The notes under the pieces were generated by a model. The model saw only the letters and a program-made list of their open reading frames with translations. It was not told the origin of the DNA and did no database searches. A DNA stretch of 64,000 nucleotides, taken from the NCBI GenBank assembly GCA_964035795.1, contig OZ038320.1, positions 28,491,855-28,555,854 of the forward strand, written 5' to 3'. Made by a program: the position numbers and the translations under genes. The stretch comes from Pterobdella sp. o SKG-2022. Taxonomy: Eukaryota; Annelida; Clitellata; Hirudinida; Piscicolidae. Positions 45,829 through 58,588 of the stretch are shown here, in pieces. Position 1 is the first letter of the stretch. Every line of letters starts with the position of its first letter.

Positions 45829-48800
45829 AAAAGTAGAACCAAAGAAAAGCTAAGTATATGTACACACTTTAGTTGCTCCGGTCATTTTTGCTGAATTATA
45901 TTGGTTAGAAAGACAGTTTGTAATCAAGATACACAACTTCAGATACAAAAAAATTAAATCCGTTGGTTACTGCTACAGTTATTGCTTGAAACTGCAAATA
46001 AAAGAAGTTTGATAGATTTTTTGTACCGACGCAATAAGTCAGGTAAAATCAATCGGATTAAAAAACAAAGCTTGTTCGCAATTGAAACTTCAACCTTCAA
46101 TTAATATAAAATATACTAAAGCAACATGGCGCCAACGAAAAAAGACCGTGCAGTGCTGAAAACTCGCCAAAACTTTTCTACACACACCATTTCAATCAAA
46201 GAAAAACAGTGTGACACATGTGGCAAAACAAATCGGAGGAAACCAGGCAGAGATTGCTCTTCTTGCCACCAATATTTTCATTTAACATGCGTCTCTCCTA
46301 AGTTGTCCAAAATTACTTCTGCCAGCCTGACTACTTGGATGTGTTCAAATTGCACCAACTTGCCTATTTTTAATCTTCCAATATCATCTGAAAATCAGAC
46401 TCAGGTCACAACCTTCGGCAAATCTTCCAGCGACACCATAATTTCATCATCGCGATTCCTGCATGGATACCGCATACTGCTCAAGATACCTAAGGGCTCA
46501 CGAATCTTAGTTGCAGAAACCCTCGTCGAGACAATCGATGGCGCGTTGAATGACCCGAATAATTCTTTGAATTTGGAGAAACTTTTCAATTTCGCCAAAC
46601 TCATTTTGGCTGATCCACGTATCCCCGGCGGTGCCTCTAAGCCAAACCTTTTTCTCAAGTCTATAATAGGAAGCAACATTGCTGTCTCGCCAATCAGGGT
46701 CCCCGACAAGACACCAACTCGCACGTCCCGTGAAGCCATTTTCCGGCGCTTTTGATGAAAAAACTCTGTTGTGCAAACGCGTTAACGCTAAATTGATCGA
46801 AGGTGATGTTTCCGCAGCTGTCCGTGTAGTCGCGTCAGACGATACTATTATACACCCTACCTCTGAAGTCATGGATGCTCTTTGTCTTTTACATCCACCT
46901 ATTCCCTCTGATTTTCGCCCACCTCCTCCTTTATTTGATGATCCGCCTACTACTTATCCAAACGAGGTTCTTGCAGCCTTGAGGTCTTTTCCTCCTAGTA
47001 GTAGTGCTGGATTAGATGGTTTAAGGCTCGGACACTTGAAGGACCTTACTTCGTCTATCACATTTGAAGCTGGTAGAAAATTATTGAATTCTTTATCTAA
47101 CATTTGCAATATATTATTAAGTGGCAATCTCCCTATCTATGCTCGCGAGCTAATTTTTGCCGCTAACCTGACCGCTCTTCGAAAAAAAGATGGTGGTATT
47201 TGTCCCATCGCAGTCGGCAATGTGTTTCGTAGACTAGCATCCAAAATCATTTTCTGTAGGGTCGTCAATGACCTTAGCAACGAGCTCCGACCAATCCAAT
47301 TAGATGTTGGTGTTCGCAATGAATGTGAAGGGGTCGTCCACTCTATTCGTGACTATATTTCTGCTAATCAGAACAACACTTTTTCTAAAAGTATTCTGAT
47401 TAAGCTCGATATGAAAAACGCGTTTAACGCCGTTCGCCGCGATCATCTTCTCGAAGTATGTCACCACCGTGCCCCTTCTGTTTACAACCTAGCTAGGCTC
47501 GCTTACCAACAGCAAAGCGAACTTTTCTGTAAGGACCAAATAATATCATCTGTATCCGGTGTTCAACAAGGTGATCTTATCGGCCCTCTACTATTCGCTT
47601 TAGCTGTTAACAGACTTAGCAAGGTCGGTTTCCGCACCCCTTAATATATGGTATCTAGACGATGCAACTTTAGGAGGCCCGGTTGACAAAATCATTCATG
47701 ATTTGGGAGCCATCCTTCCTGCCCTCTCTATGATCGGTCTTGAAATAAACGCGTCCAAATCTGAAGTCGTAAACTTAAATCTGGATGTGGTTGATTTTTA
47801 AAAGGCTTTGGAAAAAATCAAAAGTATACCGAAAGAGGTCCAGGTCACAGCCCTTGAGAAACTAGTAATCCTTGGCGCACCAATTTTTAGCTTTGCAGTC
47901 AAAGCTTCTCTCTCAGCCAAACACTCCCAGCTGCTGAAAATGATTGATAGACTGTCATATCTAAGTGCCCATCGAGCATTTTTCCTCTTTAAAAATTGTC
48001 TGACTATACCCAAACTTCTTTTCATTTTAAGGTGCTCCCCTAGCTATCGCGAACATGCGCTTCTAAAAAAGTATGAGCAAACGCTTAGAGAAAGAGCCGC
48101 CAAAATTGAAAATATTAATTTTGATGACACAGGCTGACTGCAAGCAAAACTTCCGATTAGACATGGGGGTATTGGTCTTCGTTCACCCTCCGATCTTGCA
48201 CTTCCAGCTTACCTCTCCTCACGCGTAGCATGTCGGTCTTTGATCTCTGATGTTCTCAATAACACTAACGGACACCGGTCAGAGGTCGAATTTGTTGCAG
48301 CGACAGAAGCCTGGGTTGAAAAAGATCTTCAGATTCCCTCCAACCCTGAATCCCAACGCAATTGGGATGAATCTATGTGTAAAGCGTTTTACAGCCAATT
48401 GGAAAAAACTTTAAGCCAACACAAACTTGTTTCCTTAGTTTCTTCTTCTCAAAATTGTTCCGGTGCCTGGCTGAACTGTTTGCCAAACTCAGCAACTGAC
48501 GGGCTTTTAGACGACGAATCTTTCAGAATTTCAATATCCCTCCGTCTTGGATTGCGTTTATGCTCGCCGCACAAATGTCGTTGCGGTGCTCAAATAGACG
48601 TTCTTGGCAGACATCCATTATCCTGCAAATTAAGTATTGGACGTATTCCTAGACATTGCGCACTGAACGATTTAATCAAACGTGCCTTAAACAAAGCTGG
48701 ATTTTTCAGTCAGCTTGAACCAGTAGGCCTCGACAGAGGAGACGGCAAACGGCATGATGGGCTTACCATTTTCCCTTATAAGGCTGGCAAATGCCTCATC

Positions 48801-49394
48801 TGGGACGCTACCTGCTCTGATTCTTTTTCACCTTCACACTTGCTTCAAACTGTAGCCAATCCTGGCTGGGCTTCCCAACAAGCAGAAATGGCGAAAATAC
48901 AAAAATATCGAAGCCTTGCAGATAGCCATATTTTCGTCCCGTTAACGGTTGAAACCTCTGGTATCTTTGGTTTTCATGCTTTCTCATTTTTGTCTGATTT
49001 GGGAAAACGCATATCTAAGGCTAAAGATGAGCTCAGAGAAACTAAATGGCTGTTTGAAAGTTTGTCACTGGCCATTGTTCGTGGTAACGCTCAGGCAACT
49101 CGCTGCGTGGTGTATTCTTAGTTTGTCATATACTTGTGTTTCGTTTTAACTTACTTTTTTTTATTTTATAACTACATATATATATATATATATCTATATA
49201 AATCCATTTATTTATTATACTTTTTTTTATTATTTTTTTTTACATTATTTTCGTTAGTTAATTTCGTTCCTGATTTAGTTTGTAGTTAATTTCCTATTCT
49301 CATATAACTTCATGTTTTCTCTCTTTTTTTTAGATTCAATTTTGTCACTATTTTAGAAAATAAATACATGTGTTACCTTAAAAAAAAAGAAAAA
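45829..49394 (+). mobile_element. Non-LTR retrotransposon, PHD + RT + restriction-like endonuclease, inactive copy
   Basis: An element of about 3.57 kb bounded by a 10-bp duplication. It has about 300 bp of 5' leader, one decayed long open frame (46126-49121), a short 3' UTR with an AT microsatellite (49173-49200), AATAAA at 49359-49364 and an A-rich end at 49380-49396. Its GC content is visibly higher than that of the host DNA. The domain order, with a C-terminal C-C-H-C and restriction-like nuclease region, places it with the R2-like / RLE-bearing non-LTR elements rather than the APE-bearing ones. Confidence 0.85.
46126..49121 (+). pseudogene. Retrotransposon polyprotein (PHD-RT-RLE), broken
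   Basis: The frame starts at ATG 46126 in good context (CAACATGG). Residues about 28-75 form a C4HC3 PHD finger (CDTC, CSSC, HLTC, CSNC). Reverse transcriptase motifs follow: LIKLDMKNAFN (motif A), GVQQGDLIGPLL (motif B) and IWYLDDATLGG (catalytic YLDD, motif C). The C-terminal part has CRCG, then GRHPLSC (a CCHC zinc site), and KRHDG with a later WD, matching the restriction-like endonuclease where related elements read KRPDG. The frame is broken by two shifts (about 46740 and 47640) and two in-frame stops, TAA at 47799 and TGA at 48135 (a likely former Trp). This copy cannot make the full protein. Confidence 0.88.
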
Positions 49395-49404
49395 AACTAC
49401 CATT
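49395..49404 (+). repeat. Target-site duplication, right copy
   Basis: Exact match to 45819-45828, immediately downstream of the A-rich end. Confidence 0.75.
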
Positions 49405-49929
49405 GATAGAGCTTCTCTTTTTTCCCATTCTCTTAGGAGTCAAGTAACAATCACGGTTTTTGATTAGTCTTCCAATCGGCATTTGTTGTACAAATTGATA
49501 GGGCTTCTGTGAATGATCCACTTTTGTTGACTAAAAAAAACATTGCGAAATATTTCATCACAATCTTCTCAGCTAACTAGAAATTGGTCCAACTTCTGTT
49601 TTGGAACTGATTTACAACTTTCTTATTTGAAATCTCATATCTACCGAAAATTCGTTGTGAATTTTTAAATTAAAGTTACAGATTATTTACTACTGTCATT
49701 AACATTGTATATTTCAAATATTGATATTTTTGGTTTATATTGCCCGTTCTGCTGTGTTCTACATGGCTTATAAATTTTGAACAAATGAAAATTTTGGGTT
49801 TTGAATAAAAAATATTCTTGGTTCACTATAAAGGTTATGAACTAATCAAAAAATACGTTTTCATTTTGAAACAGTAACCCCTCAATTTTTTGAAATTGTT
49901 TCAAACTATTTCATTCGTTTCCGGTCTGG
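49405..49929. other. Intergenic DNA between two retroelements
   Basis: Nothing recognised. The left limit of the second element is not certain and could fall inside this stretch. Confidence 0.35.
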
Positions 49930-52706
49930 TGCCTAACGTGCAATTACAGAATATTAAACTGTCAAAATAAAGCCAGAACTACTGCCCAGTTTTCTAGCGG
50001 AACTCTCAATGTTCGCGGTTTAACTAGAAAGACAAAAAGAGAATTCTTAGATGAAATTTTTGCCGACTATTACTTGGACGTACTTTGCCTCCAAGAAACA
50101 AAAATAAAAAACGAGGAAACAATACAACAAAAAAACAGCACTCTACACTTACTCTTTTCCAGCACACACCACTACGACCCTCACCACGCGCAACATTTCG
50201 GACAGAGTTGCAATACTAGAAGGCAATCTCAAAGGTGCACATTTCAAAATAGTGAACTGTTATGGACCAACACAAATCTTCTCAAATAAAAAACAAGAAA
50301 TCTATGAAGAATTTCTTGAAGTACTCTAGGCAAATATAAAAACAAAATCAAATCAAGTACTTATATTACAAGGAGACTTCAATGCAAAAATAGACAGAAG
50401 CTCAATCAAGTCTACACACAAAGGCAACTTTTCAAGAGGGTGTGAAAATAAAAATGGCAGCTTGTTAAATGAATTTTTGGCAATCAACAATTTAACTGCC
50501 ACCAACACACTCTTCAAACATCCTGCCAGACACCTAACCACATGGCAAGGAAAACTGAATAACAAAATGGTTTTTAACACAATAGACTACATCATCACTC
50601 AACAAAAAATCATCAGCTACATCAAAAACTCCAGAAGCTACTCTGGTATAAAACTATCAACAGATCACAGGCTTGTCAAAGTGATACTGCAAATACCAGA
50701 ACCCCACCAACTTTGGAAAAAACCTAAACAACAAAATACAAAACTCACTTATCAACAGACAAATATCAAAAACTTCTCAAATATGATATCAACCAATTTC
50801 ACAAATATTGAAGATTTTCAAAAAATAATATATAAATCTGCCCTGAAATGTTTCAAAAAGCAAAGCAACCAACAAACTAAAATAAAAGACCCAGAAATAA
50901 ACAAACTTAAGAACAAAATCAATAAAATCAGAAAAATTTTAAAATAAATCAAACTACAAAAATAAATTTAAACAAAGGAAAACACATACAAAAACAAATT
51001 AACAAAAAATGCTTAGCTAAAAAATTTTCAATAACAGAAGAACAGTTGAAAGAAATAGAAAATTTAAACTACAATCAAAGAATGCATAAAGCAATAAAAC
51101 AACTAAACATCAAACATAAAACTCCACCACCTTCCTATACCAACTTTCAACTCCTTACTATAAAAAAAATTCAACAAGTTCACAACAGCAACACAACAAA
51201 AACAAGAAAACCAAACACATATCAATGTCAAAATAACCAATAGTGAAGTCAACTTTGCTATAAAATCACTCAAAAACATTAGATCACCAGGCTATGACAA
51301 TATTGTAGCAGAAATGATGAAAATATTGAGTAGCATAACCATTGACAAACTTACTCATATAATAAACACCACAATCAACAACAAAAAACCTCACCAACTT
51401 GGCCTTGGCATCCTACTCCCTATACCAAAACACAATAAAACCAAAAAAGTAGAAAACACCAGACCAATAATGCTACTCTCCACCATTAGAAAAATAATAT
51501 CACTCATCACTCTAAATAGACTAAGACCAACAATAGAATACTACCTATCACCCAGCCAAGCTGCCTCTAGGAAAGGTAGATCCATAGAAGACATTGTATG
51601 GACACTCAAACTAAAAATAGCAAACACATTAAGCACCAATAACAAAATCACAATCCATGGTATAGACTTATCGTCAGCCTTTGACTCGGTCAACAGAGTA
51701 AAAATGATGGAGATATTGAATACAATCTGCTCTGAGGAAGATATGAAGTTGATACATTTTCTACTCAATGACACCAGTCTGAGAGTGAGAACCAAAGAAG
51801 TAGGACCCACTTTTGACATCAATATTGGCATTCCTCAAGGAGATGGTCTCAGTCCAATAATTTTCACCACCTACCTAGAAGCAGGGTTGAGAGAAGTCAG
51901 AAATAATGTCCATGCCCAAGACATTGCCCCTGCTGATGATGTTGATTTCATTAGCAAAGATGGCGTCAACCTAAATATAGTGGAAAAAATATTGGAAAAG
52001 TGGAACCTAAAAATGAATCGCACGAAAACGGACACTCTCAAAATAGGATCAGACAACGAGTAGAAAAATGCTAAAAAACTGGGCATGCTACTCGATACAA
52101 AGCAAGAGTGGAAAAGGCGAAAGCAGCTAACAACAACGGCAATGCTCAAGTTAAAAAAAATATGGAACTCGAGCATAACAAGAAACAAAAAGTTAAGAAT
52201 CTACAAATCTTACGTTCAAAGCATCATGCTATTTGGTTGTAGCACGTGGGCAATGGACAAGGGGATGGTTAGATCGGTGGACAGTTTCAACCGAAAAATG
52301 GTGCGGTATGTATGTGGGGTTTTCTAGCCAAACCGCATGAAAATAGAAACCGTGAATGCCCTGATTAAACCAGCCTCTCAAATCTTGACAAGGCGACGCT
52401 GGCAAATGTTAGGCCATATTCTGCGCATGGATGATCTGGTTCCAGCTAAACAATCCACCATCAATTGCCTCAAGAAAAAAAACGCAAAGCGTGGAAGACC
52501 TAGCACCAGCCTTCTCACAACGATCAAACACGATCTAAAAGCCCACAAACTAAACATAGATCAAACAGTTGAACTGGCGCAAGACAGGGACCTATGGAAG
52601 CTGGAGGGAAACCGTACACCGGCGAACGAAGATCTTTGAAAATATTTGAACACCCAATTTTATCTCTATTTTTGTCTCTTCGTAAACCCTAATAAATAAA
52701 AAATTT
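49930..52706 (+). mobile_element. Second non-LTR retrotransposon, APE endonuclease + RT, inactive copy
   Basis: A single-protein LINE of the type often annotated in invertebrates as craniofacial-development-protein-2-like plus jockey-like polymerase (RTE/jockey-like group). Endonuclease motifs are NVRGLTRKTKREFL, LDVLCLQETKI, GDFNAKI and STDHRLV. RT motifs are HGIDLSSAFDSVNR (A), GIPQGDGLSPIIF (B) and PADDVDFI (C, where YADD is expected). The end carries the usual RRWQMLGHILRMDD and KRGRPST region. It ends in an A/T-rich tail (TAATAAATAAAAAA) near 52706. Neither the 5' limit nor a target duplication could be fixed. Confidence 0.75.
50008..52639 (+). pseudogene. LINE polyprotein (APE-RT), broken
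   Basis: The coding region is fragmented. It changes frame between about 50110 and 50200 and again near 50945-51310. It has in-frame stops at 50327 (TAG), 50945 (TAA), 52061 (TAG) and 52325 (TAG). The first residue of the polymerase YADD box has changed to Pro (APADDVDF), so the polymerase would be doubtful even without the stops. The pieces are collinear with an intact element, so this is a single decayed copy and not a set of separate genes. Confidence 0.85.
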
Positions 52707-55700
52707 CATTCATCACCAAATGTAAAAGTTCATAAAACATATCTCAAGTAATTAGCGCAAAATAAGCAAAAATAAAAGCAAGTTATAAACAAACGAAAGC
52801 TATGAATTTCAATTGTAAAAAGTATTGATAATTTTATTGCGAATCGCTTTATTTGATAAGAGATTTTACAACAAGCAAAATGCCGGTTTTGAACCAAAAG
52901 CTCTGGGAAACATTTAGTAATTATCAAGGCTGAAATTGAAAGAGTGTTTCTGTCGACGAGATATGTGTTTAAGTTGATTCTAATTGTCAGTCATTTTATC
53001 TAATTTTTTTTGAAATATCATTTTGTTGAAAAGTAAAAAAAAAAAATTACTTTGCATAAAAAATCATAAAATTTCTTTTTTTTTTTTTGATATGTTATAA
53101 TTCATAAAATATTATCCGCAGTTCTAATATTCCACGAAACACAATGAAGTCCCATAAAGCCCTATATAATAGGCGTTAACGATGCGTTTGTTCAGTTGAT
53201 TGGGGACAAGAGTTTTCCAAGAATCGGTGTCTTTGAACTTCCATTATCATTTGAGCTTCGATTTTAACTCAGCTGGTTTAAAACGACTAAATGATAAGTA
53301 GAAGTAAAAACATCATATAGTTTGCAATTTTTAATAAAATAGAATATTTAATTTCAATATGTATATAATTTAAAAATATATAATTCTACAAAAAGATTAA
53401 ACTTAAGAGAATATAATATTGAAAAAACAGTTAACTTAAATAGTTGGAATGTGAATAAACCATTCAACTTCAACATTATTTTTAACATTATGAAATAAAA
53501 AACTATTATATTCAAATACACTTAATCTACTGATCCATTCATGTGTAATATTACAAATACAACATGTATGAGTAAAAGGATAAAACTTCAGTGACTTTAG
53601 GGAAACTACCTTTGTTATTCACTCGAATGTTTTGAGGTCATTGGCCTAGCAAAAGAAGAGTCTTAATTGTTCCGCATATTGAGTTTTCGTTTTTTTTATA
53701 TGTCTGGGGTTTTTGATGAAGTTATTTATTTTAGACTTCTGTATTTTATGAATAAATTAATCTGAAATTCAGTAATTAGTTGGTTAGTTGTTTTTTTTAA
53801 TCATATTGTAATGAATTATTTAATTTTTTCATGTTAATATTTAAATAAAGCTTTAAATAGAGGTTCAGATTCAGAAACAAAAAAAGATTTAATTAAATTA
53901 ATATAATATATAAACTAGATTAAAGATAATATCTTCACCTATATCAGGATAAACTGCATTCATAGTTTCTCACAATCATTTAAGCGCCTTTGAGGCAAAT
54001 TTGTTTGTAAATTATGCACTATAAAAATGTTAGTAATACTAATAATAACTTGAAAAATACTTTTAAAAATTATTAAATTTCAAATTTAATGAAACACACT
54101 AAAAACATATTATTATCTTATTAAAAATACTATTAACAATAATGAATTGAAATCACAAAAAAAAATGAATAACGTTCAAAATGAACAGCTAGAAAATAAA
54201 TTAAAGTTATCTAAATTCCAATGAATCTGCTGTGTAAATCAAATATATAATGGCAAAAGTGTATTGAATACTCTTATGAAAAGAAAAATTGAACACTAAT
54301 AACAAGCATAAAGGCTTCGCGACAATGCCTCTGTTTGGACGAAAGGTATAAAAGAGATTAAAACAAGAATTAAAAATAATTTTTTATATAAAGTTGTGTT
54401 TTGAAAAGTGTGAAACGCTCAAATATAGTAGGATTATGTTTTGATATAGAGTTTATGAAGAAATGTTAAAGATAAATTTTTTAATCGTTTGAAATGAAAT
54501 AAAAACTGAGTCATTTAGAAGTTTTAGTATAAAATTTTGCACTGCTTTGCGAGTTTAATACATTTGACGCTGTTTTCAAAATAACTTTTATATAAAAGTC
54601 TGTCTTTTAGAAAGAATAATATGAAAATTTATTTATTTTTTTCAAGAAAATACCCTTTAAAGAATATGTGAAGAAAAAGTTTTTAGTGAATAAGACATCA
54701 TCTTAACATAGCTGCTCTCACTAACTATAATTAGATTTTACTTCACTACATTTTAATTTGACTCTACATTGAAAGGAGTAGAACAACCTGATAATATTGC
54801 ATCAAAAACAACACAAAGTATTTATAAAACAATACTTTTCGAAGCTTTTCGTAAAAAAAAACATACATTCTAGTATTTTAAAATTATTTTTTATACTAAT
54901 ATAAATACACTATTTGGTTCTTTAGGTCCTTTTCATCTGTTGGGGGTCCAATATTCTATATGTTAATGGAACTTCCAAAGAAATTTCTAGATCTGTTTTA
55001 TCTTTGGTGGTCCAGCTTAACGGTTAAGAATGCTACTCCATAAAGCTGAAACACTGAAGCTAAAACTAATCCTTACAATACCGTCTCCCCCCCAAGATTT
55101 TCCCAAGAGTTTCATATTTACCTTATTAATGCTATTAATAGTTCGGTAGGGGAATTTGCTGATATTTATAGAACTTCTGATATAAAAGCTAGGCAAAATA
55201 ATGATTCAAAAGATTTCACCTAACTGTTTTTTAGATTACTCATTTTGTAAAAAAAGTACATTATTGACAAAATAAAAATTTGCAAAAACTATTCTTGTCC
55301 AAACTTTTTCGAAGCTTTGCAATGACACTCAATTAAAATTAATAGGAAAGTCATACTTATTTTCACGTTTTTACTTATTATTATCTCGAACTAAACCATA
55401 AAGAATGTTTATAATTTTGAGCGAAAACGTCAATATTTCAAATGAAATGTTGTGAATTGAAGCCTTGAAAAATAGGATCACAAAGTGGAACATTTCAGTT
55501 TTATTATTAAACAACGCTTATCAAAACTTTTGAGTTCGTCATTGGGTTTAGTTTCTAATTAGGTTACCAATCGATAAAGAAGCATAAATAGTTATTGATT
55601 ATAATGATATTTAATTTTTGAGATTATTTCACCAATAATGGAAATTGTAAATTGTGTAAAAAACTTGACTATTAATATAGATTAACTTAAATTCTGATCA

Positions 55701-55958
55701 TCTCAAGTGAAGATTAGGTATTACCATCAATGAATGCGTTTAAATGATTGGATGCTTTAGTTAAATTACATAAATACTAGACCAGTCAATGTTTCCGCCA
55801 TTATCACAAAAAGCTTAGTTTCAAAAAAGAAGCACAAAATTTTGTTTTTGAAATGTAATTTTTAAAAAATATTTCAAAAAAAACTGCTTTAAATGTAAGT
55901 TAATGAAGAAGATACCCCAAAACTTAAACGTTTGCCTAATTTACAGCTCCCAACGGTT
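52707..55958. other. Intergenic AT-rich DNA
   Basis: No gene recognised. Slightly GC-richer patches at about 53110-53290 and 54920-55110 contain no frame or RNA that I can identify. Confidence 0.4.
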
Positions 55959-57459
55959 TTAAAAATGAGCTCCACAGTGGTTACAGAATCTCCGTTTCCA
56001 TATGAGGCAGCACAATAGACCTAAAGGAAAGAACCATATGGCACAGCAAATGCCAGGAAGAGTGAACGTTTCAACGATGTTTCCCCTCTGTTTGGTGAAA
56101 GGTGTAATGTAGGTTTTGTATTTTTTAGATTAAGTGTTGATCAACTTGTGTTGTTTTGTGGATTGAATGAGGTTTTAGTCTATAAAAAATATGATATAAA
56201 TGATAAAACTGGTTTATGCACTGTTGAATTTAGTTATATCATATTGAGGAAAGTACTTTTTGGCACCTATTTTTATTTAACTTTTGTGCTCGTTTAAATT
56301 CTTCTCTTTTAAATTTTTTTTGCATATTTAAAATCTGTTTAATTTAACCTTTGCGTAACGTTTAATTAATATTCATTATTTTGTATATTTTTATTTCTTT
56401 TAAAAGGAGTCTGTGTATATTTTCAAGTTATTTGGATTCTTGAGTCGTTTTTATAACTAGTTCTTTTGTATTCATTGACATCTTTATTTGTGTCAGGTTT
56501 TACCTACAACTTCAAAAAAGGCGTCAATTTTGTATTATCGTATAATATTATTTGACAAACTAATAAACAAAATCTTGTGGGAATTCTCTTAAGGTATGGC
56601 ACAAAACCATGATTTAATTGAAAAACCTATATGAAATACTCTGAACTATTTTTATATTATGACTATAAGTAAATTCCAGGCTAATGTAACTGGTAAAGCC
56701 CCGGCTACTTGCCATATTAAGAAGATTAATTTCTTTGAATGTATTGAAAGACCAACTTACCTATCTTAAAAATCCAACTCTGTCTAAAATCAATTAATAT
56801 ATATTTTTTCACAATGATTCATATTCAGAATTGAATTTTTCATTTCTGTAAAATAATTTTAAAACTCATTTATTCCTAACCAACTAAAAAAGCTTTTGCT
56901 CGCTAGACGTAACTTTGATATACCATCCTATCCGTAACTTTCTAAAACTACCTCAGTATAACTTTTAGTAAACTAAAAAAAACCACTTCTATGTTTCAGC
57001 TCAATAAAATATATCATTAATAAATATTTCGTGGAGGTTTTCATCAAATTGAAGGTACTTTTTACTTCATAATTATAGTGAGTAAACTGATAACTAAAAC
57101 TGCATATATACTTCTATACATGTATGACACATTTGTGAACGTAGCGTTTCAACTTATACTTATAAAAAGATTGAAAGATAAAAATAAAACTATTAGTAAA
57201 ACAAAATTTGAAAAAATAATATTAAAATTTTAAATGTTTTTATTTAACAAACATAATGAAAACAACTGATAACATTATCAATTAATATCAAATTAATATC
57301 TTTATAAACAACCCTGCAGTGGGTGCAGTTGTAGTCAGAAATAATGATGGTGGTGGGTGGAGGGTTGGTGACGTAATGTACTTGGGGTTGTCCAGTGTTG
57401 AATCCTGGGGAAGGAGCCGAGTATGGGGGTGGAGCTGAGCTGATTACCGTAGCAGACAT
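55959..57459 (-). CDS. BRI3-like small membrane protein (two coding exons)
   Basis: A minus-strand gene with exons 57313-57459 and 55959-56087, predicting 91 residues. BRI3 (brain protein I3) proteins are small lysosome-associated membrane proteins of poorly defined function. Exon 1 encodes MSATVISSAPPPYSAPSPGF, a Pro-rich N-terminus with a PPPY motif that could bind WW-domain ubiquitin ligases, and ends with NCTHCR. Exon 2 begins RGNIVETFTLPGICCAIWFF, a membrane segment, and ends KRRFCNHCGAHF. The paired CxxC sites (CTHC and CNHC) on either side of the hydrophobic stretch, and the spacing between them, match human BRI3 (CPVC and CPNC). The exon 1 donor is GTTGTT, weak but like Cav2 exon 2. 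The intron is 56088-57312 (1225 nt), with nothing else recognised inside. Confidence 0.85.
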
Positions 57460-58588
57460 TGTGTTGGGGTATCTTTTAAGTAATAGTTTGTATCTTGGAT
57501 GTAGTTATCTTCTAGGTTGTATATTGATATGCCTTTACTAACTACGTAGTCGTTATTAGAGCCTTAGAATACGTTGTCAAAAACTATAGGTTTATTATAG
57601 AATGCAATTTAAAAAATTTTACTAGACAAGAAAGGTTTTATAAAGAAAATTTGTCTAATGTGTTAGTGTGAATCTGAGTTCTGGGTCTTGTATTGAATTT
57701 ATTTATACTCTAATTATCGTCTTTATCTTTCCTTATCAATATAACGAGCTTTTGAGTAGGGAATGATCATTAATTTTCAGTTTATTAATACCATTATTAA
57801 TATTTCGTAAATTAAAAACATTTAGATAATTACTAAAATTTATAGAAAAAGTTTTAAAAGAAGGATATAAGCTATATTGATATGAATAAATTGCCATAAT
57901 CCTTAAACAATGTTGAAACGAAGCAATGTTGCTTTAATGTATAAAAGCTCTAAGTTCAAGTGGCTAACAAGCCAGTCTTATCGATATATGTTAGATGTGA
58001 TTGTCGAAGCAGTTTTCGATGGTCCTATCTGTTCTCTAAAGCATTTATACTTGTCTCATAGATCAGTTATAGAAATATTTCGATTTGTGTGAACAAATGG
58101 TTCAATGAAAGTTTGATTTAGAATTTAGAAGCAACATTTGTTTGTAATCAAAGAAATATGAAAGTTATAGAAGAAATACGCAAAAATTGTGATACTTCAA
58201 ATGCTACCTGATGATAATTTATGCATATCGAATAGCTTAGTTAATAAAAATTGAATTATAAATTAATTGTTATTTTTTCGTAGATTTAGAAAGACAAAAA
58301 ATTAGTTTTTAAAAGATTTAGATTAGAGGAGTAAATTTATAAGTAGGAATTATTTTATTTCAAATATACTTTTCAATCTAAATCAAACGCACAAAATCAT
58401 TAAACTACAATTATTTGTTTGTATCTCGTGTTTGCCCTTTTAATTTATGCAAGGCTTGACATTGAATTAAATGAGCAAGAACAAAAATAAAAAGCTTTGC
58501 CATGTTTCTCTAATGATCTATTTTCGATTTAGTTGGTGTTTCATATGAGATATTTTTAGAAAAAGTGACATTGAAAGGAGTTTTTGAA
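57460..58588. other. Intergenic region between divergent BRI3-like and Kir-like genes
   Basis: It should hold the promoters of both neighbours. A 60-codon open frame at 57910-58092 is somewhat GC-richer than its flanks but resembles nothing I know. Confidence 0.4.

Noticed and set aside
47137..48025. Minus-strand open frames inside the first retroelement
   Set aside because: They are shadows of the reverse-transcriptase coding strand.
55003..55080. tRNA-like segment (CAGCTTAACGGTTAAG region)
   Set aside because: It has a D-arm-like palindrome but no B box and no cloverleaf.
57910..58092. 60-codon plus-strand open frame between BRI3-like and Kir-like genes
   Set aside because: Somewhat GC-richer than its flanks, but no similarity, no splice partners and within chance length.
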